A stretch of DNA of 64,000 nucleotides from Austropuccinia psidii (Eukaryota > Basidiomycota > Pucciniomycetes > Pucciniales > Sphaerophragmiaceae), in assembly GCA_023105745.1 (NCBI GenBank), contig JALGQZ010000007.1, positions 52,371,569 to 52,435,568 on the forward strand, given 5' to 3'. Under the pieces are notes generated by a model. It did not search any database. It had not been told where the DNA came from and saw only the letters and a list, made by a program, of their open reading frames with translations. The position numbers and the translations under genes are program-made. Shown piece after piece: positions 1 to 12,800 of the stretch. How positions within the stretch are numbered: position 1 is the stretch's first letter; each line of letters opens with the position of its first letter.

Positions 1-932
1 ATTGAATGATTGATAACATCTTTAAATTAAACTTGGAATAATCCTCAAAAGAAATAACAACCCAACTATTGCAGGGCCAGGTGGTTGGGGTCCTTGAATG
101 GTCTTCTGGTAGCTGCCAGGGATTGCAATACTGAATTACTGAAAAGTCTTCCTTCAAAATAAATGATGGACTTGGGGACTTGAATTGAAAAGACATAATT
201 GGGTCCTGAAAACATCACCATTGGATTTCTGAGCAAAACTGTGCATAATGGTATATTATACCATATATGCACTACTCCTGGATCCTTTGGTACAGGCTAC
301 ATTGATGAGGGAGAGGCCTTACTGGACCTGAGCTCGTGGCGTCTGGTGGTTGCTAGAGGCCATTGGCTGAAAGTATTCAAAATGTGGTTCTTGGCCAATT
401 TGGGTCCTGCAGTCCTTTTTGGGAATTTTGGGATTATTGAGATTTGGGGCCAAAATTGGCTCAGGTGGGCCAACTTGTGGTTTGGGGGCTGGTGGACTGC
501 CCCCTTGGCCCCTTTTGGCCTCATTGAATTTATGCTAAAAGGGGCCCAAGGGTCACACGGACCGCAGGCCATAGAGGGCCTAAATGGCCCAAAAAGGCCA
601 TTTAGGCCATAGACCCCATAATAAAAGTGGTTAGGCCAAAGGCCCTGGTGATGGGTAGAGGGTCCACAAACACCTGGAAGACCAAATGGACCCCACATTC
701 CCAAAAAAGGTATTGGCCTGGGGGTTGGTGAGATGGAGAATTGGCCAAAAAGGCCTATGATTGCAGGATATGGCCTGAGGCCATGAGTGGCCAGAAGAAG
801 TTGGTATGGCCCAAAGGCCATAAAACACCACAAGGGGTCTAATTGGCCATAAAAAAGATGACACAGCCAATTAACCATAGATTGGGTTCAGGTTAGAATT
901 GCCGTAAACACCCATTGGGGGGGGTGATTACA
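1..932. repeat. Dispersed GGCC-rich repeat, family A, copy 1 (cut by window start)
   Basis: About 930 bases match the stretch at 36000-36885 in the same orientation. Shared landmarks are TCCTTGAATGGTCT, GCATAATG followed by an ATA-rich palindromic stretch, many TTGGCC/GGCCAAA words, and an end with AATTGG or CATTGG running into six to eight Gs. GGCC words stand out strongly against the AT-rich surroundings. Open frames on both strands are read through it, but none stays in one frame between copies, so I treat it as non-coding. The terminal C/G-run next to TGTTTA suggests an LTR edge, which is unproven. Confidence 0.6.
577..608. repeat. Perfect 13-bp palindrome in family A repeat
   Basis: GGCCTAAATGGCC (577-589) and GGCCATTTAGGCC (596-608) are exact reverse complements around a 6-base loop. 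It could form a hairpin in DNA or RNA. Confidence 0.85.
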
Positions 933-1639
933 CATGGTGGTGACACAATGCTGGTATGCACCTTTAGAGCTATTCTATCCCTATTGTAAGAGTAACCTTG
1001 CCCACTCTGTGAGAGCTTATCAATTTTTTGGACACAGGACTCTGGCAGAGTTTTCAAAATCAAATCCAAGCTTTATGACCATTTTCACTTGGGGAAATAG
1101 ACCACTCCTTTTGAATTCAATTTTGACATAGTTCATAATTGCAAGTCATTCATTTAGAAAGTTATTTTTCTATTTATGTCACTGGCAGGATTGATAACTA
1201 CCAAAAGTAAGTTCCTCTTCTGGTGAGAACTTCCCTTATGGGTCTACAATCTTTCAAACAAATAACCTTGGCTACTCTGTGAGAATGTGGCATCAATATC
1301 CTTTGAGGTCTTTGGCCAATTCCCATCAAATACCAACTTCAGTTATAAAGATTGGAACCTCCTCAAGCTTCATTTATCTTTATTTTCTTCTTTTTCTTTT
1401 TATACATCATCATTCTTCATTATCAATTTTTTCTTATATCATTTTCATGAAAAAACTATTTCAATCTATCAAAACACATGGAGTACCAAAGCCAATTTCC
1501 AAAAAAACAAGTAATGCTTACTTCATATATATGCCAATGTCAATTTCAGTGCCAAATGTATGCCAAATATGCTCCTATCAAAAATTACTGTGTCAAATAC
1601 TTTTTCCAAGTCTCAAAAGGCTTTAACTTTCTTTGGTGC
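933..1639. other. Unassigned spacer between two family A copies
   Basis: I see no gene. A short direct repeat (TAACCTTG-x-C-x-ACTCTGTGAGA) occurs near 990 and again near 1264. The stretch near 1198-1250 (AAAAGTAAGTTCC, then CTGG and GGGTCTAC) resembles 30832-30890 and 31122-31175 downstream of element D pol. These look like fragments of retrotransposon leader or LTR DNA. Confidence 0.35.
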
Positions 1640-2800
1640 TCAGGGGCTCATCATTCAAGATGGGGGTACTGTAAAAAGAATGGGAATTGCCCCAATGGAT
1701 ATTTTACAGAAATATTTGCCATAAAAAATTCTATGGCCAATGATCAAAATTATCCCTTTTATGTCCACTTGAGCCATATTGGCCCTCCAGGACCCCTGGG
1801 TCACATCCAATTCCTATGGCCAATCTTGTACCCAGCCTCTATATATGACCCACCAGGCCATATAATGTCTTTGAATTTTTCTGGGCCTTCATCATTGTCC
1901 TTGGCTCACTTTTATCAGGGTTTTACAGCCATTTAGGCCCCTGTATAACATGAATCATGGTATTCAGCCTGGCAGCCCCTTCTGGCCCCTTTTCTCCCAA
2001 ATCCAATGAGGCCACCAGGCCATACCCTTTGGAACCTGATTCCAGGTGGGCTCTAAACCATATTTTCACCCAAATTCCAAAGAGGCCAAAATGGCCAAAA
2101 ATCAACTCGGCCCACCCAAACCTCCAACAGTGGCCACGCACAGTCACCAGAGCACACCCGACACTAATCCTAACATTTTCCTCTCATTATTTGTAATAAA
2201 TACTTGAAGGAATATTGCAAAGTTCATATATGGTATTATATACCATTATATACAATTTTTCCTTAAAAATACCAATAATTAATTCTTCAATCTGAAGGAA
2301 ATTAACCAGGAAACAAATCAGATTTCAAAATAAAGAAGTCCAGGACATCAGCTTACAATATATGGGGGGGTAAGAAGAGGATCATTTGAGGAAACTAACT
2401 ATATTCCCAATATAATTTTTGGTCATTTCATTCAAGCATTATTCCACCAAAGGAAATACTTGTCAAGGATTTACAAGGGAAATTTCAAGAGGATGTATTT
2501 CCCACCGATTGCCCAGGCATAAAAGCTCCCATACTCCCTGGACAGATCAATTAAATTTATACAGGTTGGGCTCAGACAACCTTTATGGATTTGAAATCCT
2601 TGGATCAACTCAATTCAAGCTACTGTGGCTGTCAATAAAACCAGCCCATTTATCAAGTTGGCCAAGCTGTATATGCCAAAAAAGTAAATACAGATGTAAA
2701 CCATTCATACAGCTGGGCCTTCAAACCTCCAGGATCATTCTTTCAGCTTTCCACATATACTTGCCACTGTTTCACTCCCTGGGGACATTTTAACCAGTCA
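1640..2800. repeat. Dispersed repeat family A, copy 2 (inverted relative to copy 1)
   Basis: The GGCC-rich part (about 1740-2160) is followed by 2419-2793, which matches the reverse complement of 35662-36000. Both the GGCC part and the adjoining part therefore recur together, in the opposite orientation to copies 1 and 3. A purine tract (GATGGGGGTAC) lies just before TGTAAAAAG near 1660-1673, so the left edge may be an LTR boundary. The readable frame at 2419-2793 is not kept between copies and is not called as a gene. Confidence 0.5.
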
Positions 2801-4110
2801 ATTAATATATTGGAGCTATTATTATTATCATTTCCTTTTCATTATCTGAAAGTAAATACTGATATTCTTAAGTCAGTCATTTGAACCTTCTTTTTTTCCA
2901 ATCAGTGAATAAGGGTGGTCATAGCATTTACTATTTTCATTTTTCCTTTGTGAAATGTTGAAACAGTGGATGAAGGACTTACTTGGTTTGCTTTTGGAGT
3001 TTGGCTTTGTTTTCTTATTTCTGCATATTCTGTACCTTAACTTCTTCATTAAAGAAATATATCATTCTTCTATTTGTTTGATTCCTTTTTAGTCTTCCAA
3101 GTGAGGTCCCTGATTTCTGAGCTCCAGGGCACTCTTGCATCCCCCAAAAGCCCCTATGGTAGCCTTTCTCAATGGTTTGATATATTTTGAAGAGTGTGTA
3201 AAAAGAAGAAGAAAATAGAATTTTTTTTCTTCAAAAGTTAAGATTCTTTGATATTGAATATCTTAAAAGGGTAATCTATTTTAAAATATTGATTGATGGT
3301 GTTAATTTACTGTGTAAAATATCTTGTTAGTAAAGAAGTACCCCAATATTGAATACTGTGTAAATTCTTTTTTTCAATATTAATATTCCACTGAGATCAG
3401 TTACTAGAAATCTTCAACACCATCATTTGACTGAGCTTAGCTATAGTGCAGTTGAATTCACTCTAATATACTACACTACCTACCAGGTGAGGGATGACTT
3501 ACTCCCGTACTTATAATGTGAAAGGAACATAATTTTTATGGGGGAATTTTGAGTTTTTTGGGGAGAGATCCACTCTTTTGATAACTTTGGGGAGCCCAGA
3601 GGGCCCTTCATGGGAGCTGTCTTTGTCCACTTTAATTTTGCTTGATTTTGTCATGTGACTTTGCTTTTGGTGAGAAACTTTCTTGCATGGGTCAGGTGAT
3701 TCAAGGTTTGATGATAATTTTCCTGGTGCACATCCTCCATTGATCAGATAATTTCTTTTGGTTATCTTGTTATGACATGATCTTATTGGAGTTTCCTTGC
3801 ATGCATGAGATTATTTCATTTTTTATGGGTATTTTTCTTTTGAAAAGCCTTCTTTATGTCACCTCATATGCTTCTGGTGAGGGAAGTATCACATGATGAA
3901 TTTGGATGTTCCTTTAATTTGAATTATCTTTAAGCTTGGTAGCAATGGACTTACGTTTTTGTATGAGATGATGTACTTTGTTTATTAGTTTGACACATGA
4001 TGTGCAAAGTCATGTGGTTTAGATTTAAATGAGGGTGTGTAACCCATGAAGGATGTTTGTCCTGAATTTAATGAAGTGGTGAGTGATGTAAATAATTTTG
4101 ATTTTGACTG
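2801..4110. other. Non-coding AT-rich stretch
   Basis: No frame of interest, no clear repeat partner in the window and no RNA gene was seen. It probably contains the 3' flank or LTR of the minus-strand pol relic to its right, but I could not place an LTR edge. Confidence 0.3.
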
Positions 4111-4739
4111 ATTATGTGCCAAATAAGGTGATCCATAGCCTTGAATCAACTTTGATGTCTGTGTCCTTATAAATTTGGGGCTGCTTCAAATTCTCAAGTG
4201 TGGTCACTGTGGATATAAGATAAGGTTTTCCTGTGGCTGTGTTAGGAATTACTTTCAGGAATTCCATTGGGTTGAATTTTTTATCACGTGAATCTTCTTT
4301 GTCTGAATTCAAGGTGGATGTGTAATTTCTTGTTGAATGACTTCATTAGTTACAAGAGCGGTGTAAAGCTGGGTGGGGTATGTAATTTGCAGGGTGTTAC
4401 TCTTTGGTTTGTAACCTGTTTGATATATGTAACCTGATTTTTACATATAGAAAATGAGATTTAATAATGTATTTTAACACCTACATTGCCTTTTGGGTGC
4501 TTGTGCCATGGGTTTATGAATAAACTGCAACCTCTTAAAATAAAGTTGACATGTTGGTGTTAAAACTGAAAGCAAGTCTGCCTGTGGGTGGAGTTTATTG
4601 CTGTTGTGGGGTATTATGAGCTTGATCCTGGTAAAAAAAATGGTATGGAATACCACATCCCACTCTTCATCTAATTCTTTCCCCAACATTCCAGGTGAGA
4701 GCTCCCTATTCTTCCTCTAATTCTGTGGTCTCCTCCAAT

Positions 4740-5770
4740 ATCTCTTCCTCAGTTAACAGTTGATCTTATGTGTCTTCTTTTTCTTCTTTCAGCTTTTCTC
4801 TTGTGTAAAACCTCTTGACATTAGAAGAAGAAAATCTTCTCAAGGATTTGGCTTCATACAGCTCCTCCATTTCATTTGACCTTTTGTTGACTTGAATAAT
4901 TAATCTTTATGGTCCATTCCTTTTCTTTTTGAACAGTAGTCTATAGTTAGTTTCTATTGTTTTGGTGTAAGGCAGGAGAAAATCTCCCAGGTTGAGTGGT
5001 GATCTTAATTAGTGTTCCATTCTTCTGTCCCAATATTTGATGAAGTCCTTCATGTATTTTTGGAGTTTCTATTCTACTTTCCTTCTCATGTCTTCCTTCT
5101 CTTCCAACTGTTTGGTTCTGGATTCTAATAATTTCTCATTTGTGAATATTTTGTGCCATTTCACTGATAAACTTGTTTTTGTTTCAATTTAAATTGGTGA
5201 TACTGGTGGTTGCTCCAACTGAAGCTCAAATGGTGAGAAACAAGTTTCTCTTTCAGTGGAGAATGTGTCAGAAAAGGTAACCAGAGGTAGACATTTTTTC
5301 CACTTTCCACCATTTTCTCCACAAATATTGACTATTTGATCTTTGAGTTGCTTCTGAACACTTTACATCATTCCTTGAGACTATGGGTAATGAGGTGTTG
5401 TAGCTCTGATCCTTGATCCTACTTTCTTCACTGCATCCTCAAATTCTTTCCCAAAATCTTGTCATCCATCAACAGTAAATTTGTTTGGTGAGCCATACCT
5501 GCATATCCATTCTGAGGTTAACCATTCTGAAGCTAATTCTGCTGTTAGTTTGACAAGTCCAACTGTTTCTGGCCATCCTGAGAACTATCTCTAGCTACAA
5601 CCATGTGCTTCCATCTTACAGTTTTGATATGGACTTGATCTATTCTAACCCCTTCAAAGAGTTTTGATGTTTCTGTAGAGCTTTCTTGTTCTCTTTTGAA
5701 GATTTTCATTCTCTTTTAGCAGGCCAGGTGCGATTGAACCCATTTATTTACTGATTTCTTCAGAAATTCT
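4740..5770 (-). pseudogene. Decayed Gypsy integrase core and C-terminus (relic G)
   Basis: Read on the minus strand, with stops and frameshifts, this gives an integrase catalytic region of Ty3/Gypsy type. Recognisable pieces in order are YGSPNKFTVDG, FGKEFEDAVKKVGS, TTPHYP, then CGENGGKW and LPLV near 5290-5340, then SPFELQ near 5225. It finishes with LFKKKWNGP and RRFSSSNVKRFYTRE near 4800-4940, the usual C-terminal tail that precedes the 3' end of pol. Integrase would insert the element cDNA into the genome; this copy is dead. It continues directly from the zinc-binding and RT pieces to its right and shares their strand. Confidence 0.7.
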
Positions 5771-6080
5771 CACCAAAATCTTGCTTTGATGCTTCTGTAT
5801 GTTTCATTTTCTCCTCTGTAGCCCATTTCTTCATGAAGTGATCTCAAAATGTAGCTTTGAGCTTCATTACTTGATATATCCAATTGTGGTTTTGGGTTCT
5901 TCTTTTGAATTGGCCATCTCCCAAGAAAAATGCTGGGTGATCTCCTTGTTATCTTTCTAAATTCTTCATCCTTACTTAATTCTTCTTCTTTCATTGTAAT
6001 TAAATACTCTTGCATCCTTTTCCAAAATCTTTGTTGTTTTGTTAATAGTTGTATTCCTGAAATATTGAGTAAATATACAT
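5770..6080 (-). pseudogene. Gypsy integrase zinc-binding (H2C2-type) fragment, relic G
   Basis: An 81-codon open piece (6015-5770) ends in SYILRSLHEEMGYRGENETY and then IKARFW. This is the conserved helix preceding and entering the integrase H2C2 zinc finger of fungal Gypsy pol, where the usual form is a leucine-rich stretch, H, then GH-x-G and RFWW. The family histidine in GHxG has become Y. It sits between the RNase H region and the integrase core of the same relic. Confidence 0.6.
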
Positions 6081-6559
6081 TTTAAGCCCCAAATCCAGGG
6101 TGTGACTTCATTTTTTTTTTTTTCATCAAATTCTGGTGCATATGAATCTTATTCTGAGATTTTTGGCCTTCTGGATAGCCCATCTGGAATAGTGAGAGCT
6201 TTCCCTGGCTTTTGTAAAAAATCAGAGGAAAATGGCTGAATGAACAGTACCAATCTTGTCTTGGGGCCATGAGGTAAGAAAGGGGTGTTGATGATTTTAA
6301 TGAAGGCCTTGGCATAAGTATGTAGTTCAACATTTTATCCCCAAGGTATTGGTTGAGTTTTTTTTAGGACTCTTGCAGCTCCACAGAACTCTAATCTTGG
6401 CTGCAATTATTTTACTTCCAATTTTGTAAAAGGTATTGTTTCATATAATACTGGTCTGTATTTTCCTTCTTTGTATTCATGAGTGAGTATTTATCTTTCA
6501 GAAATTTAGCTTGAGTCTAATTCTAATTTTATTTTTCCTGCTCCTTTTTCATAATTAAA

Positions 6560-7081
6560 TTTCTTTGGGTTAATTTTACCCCAAAAATTCTGATGAGTTT
6601 CTTGAAGGATTTTTCACATATTTCATCCCAGTTCCACTCAACATCTTTCCTGGTGAGCCTTCTTAGTGGTGGGGCAACTTGTGAAAAAAATTGGATAAGC
6701 ATACTGACATAGGCACAAAGTCCAAGAAAGCCTCTTATTGATTACTTGTCAAGATGTGTTGGCAAATTTTGTAATTTGTTCATATTTTATTTTGAGATGG
6801 TTCTTCCTTTTAATGATGCAAGATTCCCTACTATGTAGAAAGCAGAAACACAGCATGCTAATTTTTATCCTGAGATAGTGAGTCCTGATTCTTTAATCAT
6901 GAATGAAAGACTCTCTAAGGTTATGGGATATTCCCATATGAATATTCTTATTGAGAGGTTTTCTGGTAGTGTTTGTCAGTTGGAAGGTGATATTGGTCCT
7001 TTTATTCCTCCATCATCAATAAAAATTCCTACACTTTCTGGTATTTCTTCTTGAAGTATTCAGGTCATTTGGGCTTGGTAG
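6560..7081 (-). pseudogene. Decayed Gypsy reverse transcriptase (relic G), cut by element 3
   Basis: Minus-strand translation gives YQAQMT, then IPESVGIFIDDGG (the RT active-site box in the F-x-DD form of this lineage) near 7000-7060. Next come ESGLTISG near 6880-6905, FYIVGNLASLKGRTISK near 6800, RGFLGLCAYVSM near 6730, and PLRRLTRKDVEW near 6640. Internal stops and frameshifts show it is inactive. The N-terminal half of RT is missing because the LTR of element 3 begins at 7082, immediately after the YQAQMT codons. Confidence 0.75.
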
Positions 7082-7787
7082 TGTGAGCCTTAGAGGTATT
7101 TTCATATACCCAAAAGACCACAAATGATAAATTAAGATACAAATATAAATAAAATATATTTATTTATATTATAAAAATAAAAATATAAATATAAATACAA
7201 ATCTATACTTAAAAATCAAAATTACAATAAAATTTAAAATTATGAAAATAAATTTTTACTTGTAAAAATCAAGTAAGAATGAATTTTTAATAGGAATTAT
7301 GAAATTAAATTTTTTTGGTAAAAAGTTATATAAAATAAATTATAACTTTTTATCCAATAAATAAACATAAAGAAATTATCACACCATTGCATTCCTCATA
7401 CAAAAGAAAGTGGGGTCACTTCTGGATGCAATTTCTGTAACTCAATTCTAAATAAGCTTAAATTAAGCTTTTAGTATTTTTTGTACAAAAGTATGAAGAT
7501 CCTCAAAAACTTAGTTTAATTCCCACAACATGTGGCTTTAACCATCAATTTTTGTGTTAAAATTGAGGTGTTGTGTTTAGTTTAGAAGTTATGAGGAATT
7601 GAATTATTTTTGATTGAAATGTCAAAGTGTGTGCATGTATTATATAAGTAAATTTAATTTACATATGAGGTATCAATTATGTCAGGTGTGTAATTAAGAA
7701 CTCAATTGAATTACATATGTAAATTATGATTGTATTACATGATGAAGAATTAAAGGAAAAATAAATGGGAAAGATTACTTCTGGGGG
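7082..7787 (+). repeat. 5' LTR of element 3, left part
   Basis: Begins TGTGAGCCTTAGAGG, the same start as both LTRs of element 2 (42986 and 52078), and follows their first roughly 720 bases up to the mid-LTR G-run. It is broken there by element 1. Confidence 0.9.
7783..7787. repeat. Target-site duplication of element 1, left (GGGGG)
   Basis: Five Gs immediately before the terminal TG of element 1, matched by five Gs at 18019-18023. Because the target is a G-run, the exact duplication length is ambiguous. Confidence 0.7.
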
Positions 7788-9684
7788 TGTAAGATGTGAC
7801 TATGAAACTGATGATAATATTACTATTAATCAACAGTACTATGTCTGTTCTTATGAAATATAATAATAAAAATTATTATAACCACAATTAAATAATTAAA
7901 AAATTATTTCTTTCACGTGTTATACACTACTAGTGATTATAACAGTGAGCAGTAATTGTCTACAAGAATCAATTACAAGAAGAATTTAATAATAAAAACT
8001 TCTTTTTATTAAAATAACAAAATTATTTTAATATATAATTATCTTTTACAAGAATAATTATAAAGATAATTCTTGAAGAAAACTATTACTAGAGAAAAAC
8101 TTTAAGAATTAAAGATAAAAGACTCACTAATACTCCAAAGAACTTATTGATAATAAAAGTAGAGAAATTTGACGTAGAATTGTGGATTTAAGGGATCAAA
8201 AGGATTTATAACAGTATTACAACAATATATAGTTGGATTCTATGATTTCACGTCTTTCTGATTGATTCTGAAAGATTAAAACACTTAAGAATAGTTGAAC
8301 TAATACTTACTTGTTGGTAATAATGATTTAATAAATTGATAAGATGATGATATGGAAAAAACAGCAAGAGGAGGCCTCTTTTAAGTCAACAACAGCTCAC
8401 AGAGGCGTGCCATGGAGCAAACTGAAAAACCAGCGAGTGAGAAAACAATAAACCTTTTTGGATTATTGATTGAATCATCAGTTGTCACGTAAGATTATCA
8501 TAATTACTTAATTGGTGCTTTTACGTGACTACCAACCCCAATATGGTTAAGAATAAAAGGAGTAACACTTGTAAATCTTCTTTTATTCTAAAATAATCAT
8601 TGATTTCTCAAAGGTATCAATGTTATTGCCAATTTCATCACAGGTTGTAATTACTGTGAATTTTTGAAGATTCAGTGTTTTCACGTAGAATAACCAAAAA
8701 TGGACTGTAAGTAAAACTTTTAATTTTACTAGTAAAACTGTAATTCTTTTTGGTTGTACCATAGATAATACAGTTCTACTTTAGTCCTGTAGGTTTCAGA
8801 AGGATTCATTAAGAATTGTATTTTTAATGAATTTTTGAAGTTTTTACCTCATTTCTACGTAGAATTGCAAATAGCAGTGTTTTGCTGGTTCCTATGAGGT
8901 AAATCAATGAATATGGGTCCCAAAAGGGTTTTAATTACTCTTTTGGTGTTTATCCATGGAAAGTCATTAGTAATTGACATGGTTACAGGAGTGTAAGTAG
9001 CTCATTACCTCCTTGGCACGTCAAAATAGCAGGTTATTTGCTATTTTCTGGTGTTTTACAGTAGTTGTAACTTGGTAACCAAGTTCCCAAAGAGTTTTGG
9101 TTTACCAATTGGGCCAAGATGAGCCATGGATCCAAGCTCTGGAGCTATCCACGCCTCTGAGGCCTCAGAAGTTGGGTACCCTGGCTCTCTTTGATGTCTT
9201 TTGTCCCCCTTGCCTATTTTTTACGTCAAAATAGTAATTTAAGCTTAAAGTGAGATATCCACTATGGGTGTACCAAAAGTCCATGTAAGAATACCATGAT
9301 ATTAAGTGCTCAAAACATGCATAACACTATTCTTAGTGTATATGTAACATGGGATTTCTCACTTTGCCATTATTTTGGCTAAAAATCAAGAAAAACAAAA
9401 ATTTTCACGGACCTTTTATGTGGTATTAATGATGTGGTATTGAAGTATTTTCCATTTTACCACCTCAAATACTTAAATTGAGCTTATTCACTCTATGGAG
9501 CTACCCTAGGTGAATTTTTGTGTAGAATCCAAATCTTACTCAATAAAAAGTTATTCATCTTTTCTGAAATTGAAAATGATGAATTTTGGATACATGCATG
9601 ACTTATAAGTTTTGCATAATTCAAAATTTCTTTTTAAGATAATTGTGGCCTATTTGGGTATGTAAAATATACCTCAAGGCTCAC
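7788..9684 (-). repeat. 3' LTR of element 1
   Basis: On the minus strand it runs TGTGAGCCTTGAGG ... CATCTTACA. It lacks 23 bases (at about 9527) that are present in the 5' LTR near 17847-17869 and in the solo LTR at 59369-61276, so the deletion arose in this copy. Confidence 0.95.
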
Positions 9685-9702
9685 ATTCCCTCCCACCAAA
9701 AA
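9685..9702 (-). other. Polypurine tract of element 1
   Basis: On the minus strand TTTTTTGGTGGGAGGGAA directly precedes the 3' LTR. This is the plus-strand primer position in LTR retrotransposons. Confidence 0.85.
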
Positions 9703-9825
9703 ATAAAATTGTACTACAATTTTATTAGTGATAAAAGAATAAGGCCCCAAAGGGGGTTAATGTCCACTGTCCAACCTCTTCACATTACTCAGATCAAGTA
9801 ATTTAAAGCACATTTATAGACATAT

Positions 9826-12800
9826 TCAGGCTTGTGGCCTTCTTTCATGTCTAAATCTTCTCAAGAGCTTATCTGAGTCAGGTATTTCTGATTCTGCCAT
9901 CCATTCATCTTCATGTACTGGATTTCTATATCTGACAAGATATTCTCTTTGATTTTTACCCCTAAGTCTCCTTTCTTTAATGACTTTATTTATCTTTTTG
10001 TCTTCATTCTGTTCCACAGGTGGTACAGTTAAAGGAGTTGGGTTCCTTAAAGGAAACAATTCTTTATCAGCTGGTTGATAAGGCTTTATCAAGCTGACTG
10101 GAAATGTGGGGTGTTTATTTTCCAATTCACCACTCAATTCCACTTGAATTGCATTGGTTCCATGTAAAGCAACAATAACAAAAGGTCCTACATAAGAATA
10201 TTTAAGTTTCTTTGGGCCTTTGATATTATTAAAATTCAAGGTTGAAACTAAAACTAAGTCCCCTACTTTGAAGTCTGGTACTTTATGACTCTTGTCCCAC
10301 TTCTGTTTTGCATAATCAAAAGCATCATCCATACATTGTTTTGCATGATGTTTTACTTTATCAAGCATTATCTTGAAGCTGGAAGCTGTAGGATGAATGT
10401 CAATCAAGTCTTTCCTCAGTGTGTCTGCTGGGAGTCTTGGATTCCATCCTTTCTCTAACATAGCAGGAGTTTGTCCTGTGGAAGAATGGACTGATGTCTT
10501 GTATTCCAATTCTAATGCAGGTATCAGAGTGCACCAGTCATGGGTAAAGCCATCTGAGTCTTTGAATTCTAATCCATAAGCACAGAATCTCCTGATCATG
10601 TCTTCTAAAGTTTGAATCATCCTCTCTGCTAGCCCATCTGTTTGAGGGTGATATGCTGTAGAGAATGATAACTTAGTCCCAAACAATCTATGAAGATTGG
10701 TCCAAAGTGCAGATGTGAATTTGGGATCTCTGTCACTTATGATATTCTTAAATAATCCTGTATTAGAAATGACTCTACTCCATAAAAGAAGAGCTGTATC
10801 CATAGCAGTGTCATCTTTATGACATGGTAAGAATATGGGAGTTTTGCTATATCTGTCTACAATGACTAAGCAAGCATTGTAGCTTTTGTCACCACTTGGA
10901 GGAAGTGCTGTGACCCAATCCATGTGAACAACTTCCCAAGGGGATTTTGGTTCTTGAATATGGATCATTAATCCAAATTTCTTGCCTGTACTCCTGTTTG
11001 CTTTTTGGCATCTATCACAGGTATGGCAATACTCAATAGTTTCTTTTCTCCAAGATGGCCACCATGCACAGTTCTTTACTTTTTCAAGTGTCCTGTCTTC
11101 TGATAGGTGTCCAGAGTAAATGCTATCATGGCATTCATGAAGAATGGTATTGATAAGCAATCTACTACACAGTGTCATCACACAAGAATGTTTTGTTCTA
11201 TGGTAAATAATTCCATCAAACAAGTGAAATCTTCCTTCAGAATAGGAATTTTTCCAAACTTCATCTAGTGCATTAGCCAAAGATGTGTCTTTGCAGTCTT
11301 TATCTAATAAAGAAGTCAAGATATGGCAATTCTTGTCTTGTTTATAAGACTCTCTGACCTCCTCAAAGAATTCAGTCCCAATATCAGTTATGTTAATTCC
11401 TTCAATTGGAATCTGTGGTTCAGCTTCCAAAGGTACATAAGCTGGGTTATCAGGAGTGTTGGCTAAAGCCCATCTACTAAGTCCATCAGCATTTTTGTGA
11501 ATGTTTCCTGCTTTATGAACTATAGTCATGTTTCCTCTATATTCTTGAATGGCTATTTGCCATCTCAACATATGTCTGTTGGGAGGTTTCATGTTAAGAA
11601 GTGACTTTACAGCATTACAGTCAGTTATTACTTCAAAAACACTGCCATCAAGGTAATAGTGTAATTTCTCAAGTGCCCATACCAAACATAAGCACTCCAT
11701 TTGGCTTGCACCATATCTGGCTTCTGTTGGTTTGATTTGTCTTGAGATATAACAAACTGGTCCTTCTGTAGGTTTGTCATCAATAATTTGGACTTGATGT
11801 AGGGCTGCCCCTAATCCATCTCCACATGCATCAATGTACAATTTAAAAGGAATATTCCAGTCAGGCATGAGGAGTAAAGGTGCTTCTGTAAGGGCTTTCT
11901 TTATCTTCTCATAAGCATTAATTCTTTCCTGTGTCATCTCAAATACAGTCTGTTGATCACAGATTCTATAGAGTGACTTGGCTAGAATTGCAAAATCTTT
12001 CAAGTGTTGCCTATAGTAACTAGCAAATCCAAGAAAAGACATCATTTCTTTTTTATTCTGGGGTATTGGCTTAAGTAACACTGCTGCTACTTTATTCTTG
12101 TCAATACCTAAGCTCAAACCAGAAACAATATGTCCTAATGCTTTGAGTTCTTCAAAACCAAAATTGCATTTCTTAAGTGAAATTTTCATGTTCACTTCTG
12201 CAACTTTATGGAGTACTCTTGCAAGTCTTTCAAGGTGCAAAGACCATGAGTCAGAACATATAATAATATCATCAATATAAATGATAAGCCATCCTTCAGA
12301 CAATTCTGTGGGGAAGATGGTATTCATCATTCTTTGATAATGAGATGGAGCATTTTTAATGCCAAATGGCATTCTAAGATACTCATAAATACCACAGTGA
12401 GTGATAATGCTAAGTAATTTCCTAGCTTTAGGTGTCAAAACATTTTGATGGAAGCCTTTTAATGCATCCATTGATGTTATATACTTGGCTTTAGACAATT
12501 GAGTCAAGGTTTCTTGGATTCTAGGGATTGGATACCTATCTGGAACTGTGTAGGTATTCAAAGCTCTAAAATCTCCAACCATTCTTGACTTATCATTATG
12601 CCATGCAATAATAACAGGTGTTGTCACTTCAACTTCTTCATTATGGCCTACTTTCATTAGCACACCAAGTTGGATCAACTCTTGGATATGTTTTTCCAAG
12701 GCTTCTCTAGCTCTGGGACTGGCTGGATAAGCTGGTCTTCTAAGTACTGGAGGATATGGTCTATCAATATTAAGAGTAATATCAATTTCATGTCCTCTTA

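Noticed and set aside
297..878. 193-codon minus-strand frame rich in Gly, Pro and Trp
   Set aside because: Lies in family A repeat; the matching bases at 36.3-36.9 kb are not open in the same frame. GGCC-rich repeats create long frames by chance.
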